A DNA stretch of 32,746 nucleotides from positions 1 to 32,746 of IMG/VR virus record IMGVR_UViG_3300044799_000158; one strand, given 5' to 3'. The notes under the pieces were generated by a model. That model ran no database searches and was not told the DNA's origin. It saw only the letters and a program-made list of their open reading frames with translations. The position numbers and the translations under genes are program-made. Positions 29,403-32,746 of this stretch are shown one piece after another; the stretch's first letter is position 1; every line of letters begins with the position of its first letter. This DNA is from a virus.

Positions 29403-29815
29403 CGGGGGACCTCCGGGGTTGCGATTGGCGGCGTGAGCCAGTCCGGTCGATTTTCTTTCAGCCACTCCACGATGCCGATCTCCTTGCGGCAAACCTCGTC
29501 GCAGCTCCACGGCTGGTATTCCTTGGTGATCACTTCGAGGAAAACGCGCTCCGCCTCTTTCATTGCCTCCGTTGCCTCGGTAGCGTCTCCCTCCGGGTTG
29601 GCATAGTCCTCGTCGAGTTGCTCCAGAAGGTTGTCCAATACGCCGCGCGGTGAAATCTTCACCTGCGACAAGGCGTACCCTGCGATGGTAATCCTCCCGG
29701 GAAGTGGCTCGTCCATTGCATCGAGGATCTGCTCGATCGCATCATTCTCATCCTCTGCGGTGAGACAACCCTCCGCATCGACGGGCCCCCAAAACTGCGG
29801 TTCCCTTTCGCTCAT
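29399..29815 (-). CDS. Acidic hypothetical protein
   Basis: 138 residues from ATG 29815 after GGAGGAGGGAAA. The first 90 residues are acidic (AEDENDAIEQILDAMDEPLP, QLDEDYANPEGDATE), with a helical pattern; a C-terminal segment has WSCDEVCRKEIGIVEWLKEN. It starts overlapping the previous stop (ATGA). No membrane segment, no known motif. Could be a DNA-mimic or inhibitor by composition, but this is not supported further. Confidence 0.55.
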   Translation of the reverse strand: MSEREPQFWGPVDAEGCLTAEDENDAIEQILDAMDEPLPGRITIAGYALSQVKISPRGVLDNLLEQLDEDYANPEGDATEATEAMKEAERVFLEVITKEYQPWSCDEVCRKEIGIVEWLKENRPDWLTPPIATPEVPR

Positions 29816-30231
29816 TTTCCCTCCTCCGTACTTGGCGCGGGGGTGAGGGCCGCATCGAATCCACAAGTGCACGTCGGCTTCTCATCTCTCCCATACCACT
29901 GGTTCCCGTAGCGGGTTTCATAGCCACCATCAGAGGTTGGCCTGCCCTCGTGCCATTGCGCCAAGAGGCATGGCATCTGGTGACTTCCGTAATCCGCCAA
30001 GGCTTCCCGCGCTTCCGCAAGGCGCTTCTCGGCGGCTTCGGCGCGGGAGGAATGGAAGTACGGCTTGCTCGGGTCGCTCTTGTCGTAGACAGCCGTTTCA
30101 TACCAGGTGTCCCGCTCCTTCTCCAGCTCGGCGAAGTCGGCGATGATTGCCCATACCTCAAACCCTGAGAGCAGATGATCATTGTTTTCAATTATCCATT
30201 CCTTCGCCGTCCGCTTCACCTTGTCAGCCAT
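29812..30231 (-). CDS. Hypothetical helical protein
   Basis: 139 residues from ATG 30231, seven bases after AGGAG; an in-frame GTG six bases earlier is too near the ribosome site. It begins MADKVKRTAKEWIIENNDHL, has a long charged helix (SRAEAAEKRLAEAREALADY) and a C-terminal CTCGFD with a single Cys pair. No family recognised. It overlaps the Lar-like gene by 8 bases. Confidence 0.55.
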   Translation of the reverse strand: MADKVKRTAKEWIIENNDHLLSGFEVWAIIADFAELEKERDTWYETAVYDKSDPSKPYFHSSRAEAAEKRLAEAREALADYGSHQMPCLLAQWHEGRPTSDGGYETRYGNQWYGRDEKPTCTCGFDAALTPAPSTEEGK

Positions 30232-30388
30232 CGGCACGCTCCTTGTTCCACAGCGCCACGGTGCGGACAGGACTTCGACTCGCCCACTTTGCCCGCCTCC
30301 CGCACGTCCAGCAAACAACGCGATACCACTTGCCCTCGAATCGGTTCGCGTCCACGTTGTGACCACACGAACATTTTTTAGCCTTCAC
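30224..30388 (-). CDS. Lar-like zinc-finger protein
   Basis: This 54-residue protein starts at GTG 30388, overlapping the methyltransferase stop (GTGA), with AGGAGGAAGCGA upstream. CSCG near the start and VVCWTCGRRAKW then TVALWNKE match the plan of Lar (restriction alleviation)-like phage zinc fingers (C-x-C...V-x-C-x2-C-x-R...A-x-x-x-W-N). Lar of Rac modulates type I restriction. Position directly after a DNA methyltransferase agrees with an anti-restriction or modification role, though many such proteins have no proven function. Confidence 0.6.
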   Translation of the reverse strand: MKAKKCSCGHNVDANRFEGKWYRVVCWTCGRRAKWASRSPVRTVALWNKERADG

Positions 30389-31089
30389 TCGCTTCCTCCT
30401 AATTCAAGTTGCACCGTCTGGCGCTTCTCCTCCGGCGGGAAGAGCTTCAACTGCGCGTACTCCCGGGCTATGCGCTCGCAGGCGATGGCGAAGTACTTCG
30501 GCTCAATTTCTATTCCGATAAAGCGACGGCCGAGGCGCGCGCAGGCTACGCCGGTAGTGCCGCTGCCCATGAAGGGGTCAAGCACCAGCTCCCCGCTCTC
30601 CGTTGCCCGCACGAGAATCTGCTGCATGACGTACACGGGCTTCTCGGTCGGGTGGTGGTGCTCGCCTTTCTGAGAATCGCGGAGCAGGCCATTCCAACGA
30701 TGCCTGATTATTCGGGCTGGGCCTCCATGCGACCACCAAGCGAATTCACAATCAGAGAAACAGTTTCCCCTTCCGTGTTCCTTATCCCAGACAAACCAAG
30801 AATCCCGGGCTGGCAATTTGTCGCTGTAGTGATTCGCGCCGAACAAAACCACATTGCTGCATATCGCCAAGATCGGGGCGGGATCGAACGGCTTGTCATC
30901 GCCCACGATTTTCTCCCCGATGAAGTTTTTCCCACCATGCATCCAGCCGCGCCCCCCCCCGTGGTGTGTATAGCCAATTCCATACGGCGGGTCCGTGAGC
31001 ACGGCGTCCACCGGATCGAGGGTCGGCAGGATTTCAAGGCAGTCGCCCTGATAGAGAACAGCGTCACCGATGATGGTTGGCGTACTCAC
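30385..31089 (-). CDS. Beta-class DNA methyltransferase (N4-cytosine or N6-adenine)
   Basis: GTG start at 31089 (234 residues). Catalytic motif IV, DPPYGIGY at about 33-40, precedes the SAM-binding motif FMGSGTTG at 173-180, the order of beta-class amino-methyltransferases. The intervening target region has SQKGEHHHPTEKP. The enzyme would methylate adenine N6 or cytosine N4 in phage DNA. No partner restriction gene is seen, so it is probably an orphan that protects the phage genome or marks it. The next gene encodes a Lar-like zinc finger. Confidence 0.88.
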   Translation of the reverse strand: MSTPTIIGDAVLYQGDCLEILPTLDPVDAVLTDPPYGIGYTHHGGGRGWMHGGKNFIGEKIVGDDKPFDPAPILAICSNVVLFGANHYSDKLPARDSWFVWDKEHGRGNCFSDCEFAWWSHGGPARIIRHRWNGLLRDSQKGEHHHPTEKPVYVMQQILVRATESGELVLDPFMGSGTTGVACARLGRRFIGIEIEPKYFAIACERIAREYAQLKLFPPEEKRQTVQLELGGSE

Positions 31090-31412
31090 TCGCTTCCTCC
31101 CTCCTCAACCACGGGGCCGCACTCTATTCCGTCACGAATGTGCGTGAAGCAGTTAGTTCCCATTTCTGTTCCGCACCCCTTGCAAACATACCGCTCCCCC
31201 TTCTCCTCACTCGCGGATGAGGCGGGGCCTTCCTCGATGGTCACGCGCACGGGGATGGCTTCTTCGTTGTCATCGAAACAACCCATGACAGCCTCTTCGC
31301 GCGCACCGAAGAGCTCAGCCTCGAAAATATCCACATGGTCGGCATTCCTACCAATATACAGCCCATCCTTGCGCCGGATCACGTAACGGGTGACTGTCAC
31401 GGGGTCACCCAT
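31086..31412 (-). CDS. Hypothetical protein with C-terminal zinc motif
   Basis: 108 residues from ATG 31412; a GTG at 31400 would give a GTGA overlap with the previous stop and is a real alternative. The N-terminal half is TVTRYVIRRKDGLYIGRN-type mixed alpha/beta. The C-terminal part has YVCKGCGTEMG and FTHIRDGIECG, so one zinc site is possible. Family not recognised. Confidence 0.55.
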   Translation of the reverse strand: MGDPVTVTRYVIRRKDGLYIGRNADHVDIFEAELFGAREEAVMGCFDDNEEAIPVRVTIEEGPASSASEEKGERYVCKGCGTEMGTNCFTHIRDGIECGPVVEEGGSE

Positions 31413-31594
31413 TCCCCGGTAGACAAGTCTAATCCAGAATTGGCGGGCGGGTTGTACTTCTTTTCAAGCCGCGCCACCGCCGCTTGAGGATCACCTATGG
31501 GCATTCCGCCGCTGAGAAACATGCCCGATGTGCGCTGATTGATACGCACACCTTCAAGCTCATCGGGAGTCACAAAAATCCCTGTGTGTGTCAT
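31397..31594 (-). CDS. Small hypothetical protein
   Basis: 65 residues from ATG 31594 with GAAAGGAAGCAGAC upstream; overlaps the preceding stop (ATGA). It reads MTHTGIFVTPDELEGVRI at the start and contains AAVARLEKKYNPPANSG. No motif known. Tight coupling supports translation. Confidence 0.5.
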   Translation of the reverse strand: MTHTGIFVTPDELEGVRINQRTSGMFLSGGMPIGDPQAAVARLEKKYNPPANSGLDLSTGEWVTP

Positions 31595-31785
31595 GTCTGC
31601 TTCCTTTCGGCGGGGGCGGGGGTGCTCCACGAATCAATCGCCACGGGAAGAGTCGGCCTGTGTTCCTCGCACCACGTCCAACCATCTGTGACGTTGTCAA
31701 CAACCAAGGCACTTCGATAGGTGCCCTCATTTCGACACGCCGGATCGGTAGGATGAAACCTGTTCATGAAACACGGTTCGATCAC
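31591..31785 (-). CDS. Small zinc-finger-like hypothetical protein
   Basis: 64 residues from GTG 31785, chosen for the AGGAGGCAAGAT site and the overlap with the previous stop (GTGA). The pattern ACRNEGTYRSALVVDN then WTWCEEHRP resembles a common small phage protein with C-x-N/P-x-A-T/S-x-R-S-A-L and W-x-C-E-x-H, probably a zinc-binding fold. An ATG at 31767 is possible but has no clear site. Function unknown. Confidence 0.55.
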   Translation of the reverse strand: MIEPCFMNRFHPTDPACRNEGTYRSALVVDNVTDGWTWCEEHRPTLPVAIDSWSTPAPAERKQT

Positions 31786-32312
31786 ATCTTGCCTCCTTGC
31801 CCGCTTTCCCCCTCGGCAGGGGCGGCGCGGAGGGCGGCGATTCCGCTCTTCATCTCGCACGTTTCTGCATGACCATCAATTGTCGTTCCGCCACAAATGG
31901 GGCAACATAAGGTTTCATCACTGCCAGAAACCTGAGATGACCACTCCAAATCACAGAGTGCCTTCAATGCTCTTTTCAATCCCGGCCCCACCTGCAATGA
32001 GCGGAGAGCGGCGAGCGCACGATTCGCCCCGTTGCCTATCGCCGTGGCCCCGCATGACACGCACAGGCCCTCCTCGTCAACCTGCACGCCGTGCCCACAC
32101 TCGGGGCACCATGTCCCTTCCACGGGCTCGAAAGCCTGCGATGGGGCAAGCAGGGCGCGGAGGGCCTTGGCGAGATTGTCATAGGCGACTGACCAGTCTA
32201 CGTCGGCCCACTCATCCTCGGTCATTTTCTGGAAGTCGTAGGTGCCCTTTATCAGCGCCTTTCCTCTCAGCGTCATTGCCAGGGCGAAAAGCCTCTGTGT
32301 CGTGTCGCTCAC
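31782..32312 (-). CDS. Hypothetical protein with two zinc ribbons
   Basis: GTG start at 32312 (176 residues), fixed by GGGAGGA upstream and the overlap with the repeat-protein stop. The N-terminal half is helical (TQRLFALAMTLRGKALIKG). WCPECGHGVQVDEEGLCVSC then CCPICGGTTIDGHAETC give two zinc-ribbon sites, one near residue 92 and one near 148, separated by a helix. Such proteins are common in phage early regions. No named family. Confidence 0.55.
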   Translation of the reverse strand: MSDTTQRLFALAMTLRGKALIKGTYDFQKMTEDEWADVDWSVAYDNLAKALRALLAPSQAFEPVEGTWCPECGHGVQVDEEGLCVSCGATAIGNGANRALAALRSLQVGPGLKRALKALCDLEWSSQVSGSDETLCCPICGGTTIDGHAETCEMKSGIAALRAAPAEGESGQGGKM

Positions 32313-32746
32313 TTCATCCTCCCGAATATGGTATGGCCGTCCCACGGACACCCCGGACACTCAGCGGCGTGCAGGGCTATAACAAGGGGATCGGCGCCGG
32401 CCTTGATCCACTCGGCGTCGGCCTTGCGATACTCGGCGCGGGCCTTGCGATACTCGGCGTCGGCCTTGCGATACTCGGCGCGGGCCTTGATCCACTCGGC
32501 GCGGGCCTTGCGATACTCGGCGCGGGCCTTGCGATACTCGGCGTCGGCCTTGATCCACTCGGCGTCGGCCTTGATCCACTCGGCGTCGGCCTTGCTCCAC
32601 TCGGCGTCGGCCTTGAGCCACTCGGCGTCGGCCTTGCGATACTCGGCGCGGGCCTTGATCCACTCGGCGCGGGCCTTGCGATACTCGGCGCGGGCCTTGC
32701 GATACTCGGCGTCGGCCTTGATCCACTCGGCGTCGGCCTTGATCCA
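32309..32746 (-). CDS. Tandem 7-residue-repeat protein, partial (runs off right edge)
   Basis: The visible 145 residues end at TGA 32309-32311; the start lies beyond base 32746. The frame is a run of heptads of the form E-[WI/YR]-K-A-[D/R]-A (about 16 copies) with the D/R and W/Y positions changing independently, then a non-repeat end AGADPLVIALHAAECPGCPW and HTIFGRMK. The heptads are highly charged and helix-prone with an aromatic every seventh residue; they look like an extended rod or coiled coil. The first codons past the edge are unknown. The other frame that is open here reads an arginine-rich DQGRRR repeat, with no start or ribosome site, and is less likely. Confidence 0.6.
   Translation of the reverse strand, partial: WIKADAEWIKADAEYRKARAEYRKARAEWIKARAEYRKADAEWLKADAEWSKADAEWIKADAEWIKADAEYRKARAEYRKARAEWIKARAEYRKADAEYRKARAEYRKADAEWIKAGADPLVIALHAAECPGCPWDGHTIFGRMK
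32400..32746. repeat. 21-bp tandem repeat array with 168-bp higher-order period
   Basis: About sixteen 21-bp units (core CGGCGTCGGCCTTGATCCACT or its variants) run to the window edge. Each unit varies at two blocks only (cgtcgg or cgcggg; tgatccac, tgcgatac, tgctccac or tgagccac). Bases 32458-32578 and 32626-32746 are identical over 121 bases, so the array has an eight-unit (168-bp) higher-order repeat, which suggests recent block duplication. Confidence 0.9.

Noticed and set aside
30409-31386. A 325-codon open frame on the plus strand opposite the methyltransferase
   Set aside because: The minus strand has DPPY and FMGSGTTG motifs in place; the antisense frame has no motif and no start signal.
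32361-32726. Alternative minus-strand frame through the tandem repeats giving DQGRRR-type peptides
   Set aside because: It has no ribosome site and an extreme arginine composition; the other frame ends naturally with an overlap to the next gene's GTG.
32400-32746. Tandem array considered as a CRISPR array
   Set aside because: Units are directly adjacent with no unique spacers, and the repeat is coding.
1-32746. Looked for tRNA genes, integrase, lysogeny repressor and attachment sites
   Set aside because: Nothing with adequate support was seen, though tRNA and att sites cannot be excluded by eye.

Overview
The window is a stretch of a tailed double-stranded DNA bacteriophage (or prophage) genome. 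The layout fits a siphovirus: terminase, SPP1-type portal, Mu gpF/SPP1 gp7-type head protein, scaffold, coat, head-tail connectors, tail tube, frameshifted tail chaperones, a 909-residue tape measure, tail-tip proteins and a lysis block, with no contractile-sheath gene. Almost everything lies on the minus strand and is transcribed from high to low coordinates; only three small genes (596-1666) are on the plus strand. No integrase, repressor, tRNA or rRNA was seen. Both window ends cut genes, so the genome is incomplete here. Host is uncertain. A small Cys-His-Asp protein in the lysis block resembles, from memory, the DUF261 family known from Borrelia, and MalF/MalG importers and MAF-type glycosyltransferases are common in spirochaetes, so a spirochaete-like host is a tentative guess only.

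Layout in transcription order (right to left). 32746-26154: early-type region of small ATGA-overlapping genes, including a 7-residue-repeat protein running off the right edge, several zinc-ribbon proteins, a beta-class DNA methyltransferase, an HNH protein, a DUF4373/DnaD-like replication protein whose own gene carries three evenly spaced CCGGATAT sites (possible origin iterons), and a VRR-NUC-like nuclease. 26116-20796: TerS, TerL, a low-GC HNH endonuclease, portal, small head-region genes, minor head protein. 20795-14560: an unusual cargo cassette made of a Mor-like regulator, a secreted sugar-binding protein, two MalF/MalG-type permeases (split by a small zinc-finger gene), a CMP-nonulosonate (sialic acid type) cytidylyltransferase, a MAF/DUF115-type glycosyltransferase with an added zinc ribbon, an HNH endonuclease and a DUF2292-like small protein. 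14563-14414: a promoter-like site, a hairpin and a strong intrinsic terminator lying upstream of the scaffold gene, which looks like an attenuator. 14333-2792: head and tail morphogenesis genes. 2752-1648: coiled-coil/TM protein, cysteine-peptidase-like protein and holin-like protein (lysis). 1666-596: plus-strand trio with a ParB-like protein. 491-1: two overlapping membrane or secreted proteins.

How it works together: the head and tail genes would build an ordinary siphovirion. The most unusual part is the roughly 6-kb cassette in the middle of the packaging/head operon. It joins an ATPase-less solute importer to an enzyme that activates nonulosonic acids with CTP and to a glycosyltransferase of the family that transfers CMP-nonulosonates to flagellin. 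The inference is that the phage brings in a sugar and redirects CMP-nonulosonate to a surface or virion acceptor. This is a hypothesis from gene content; substrate and acceptor are unknown.
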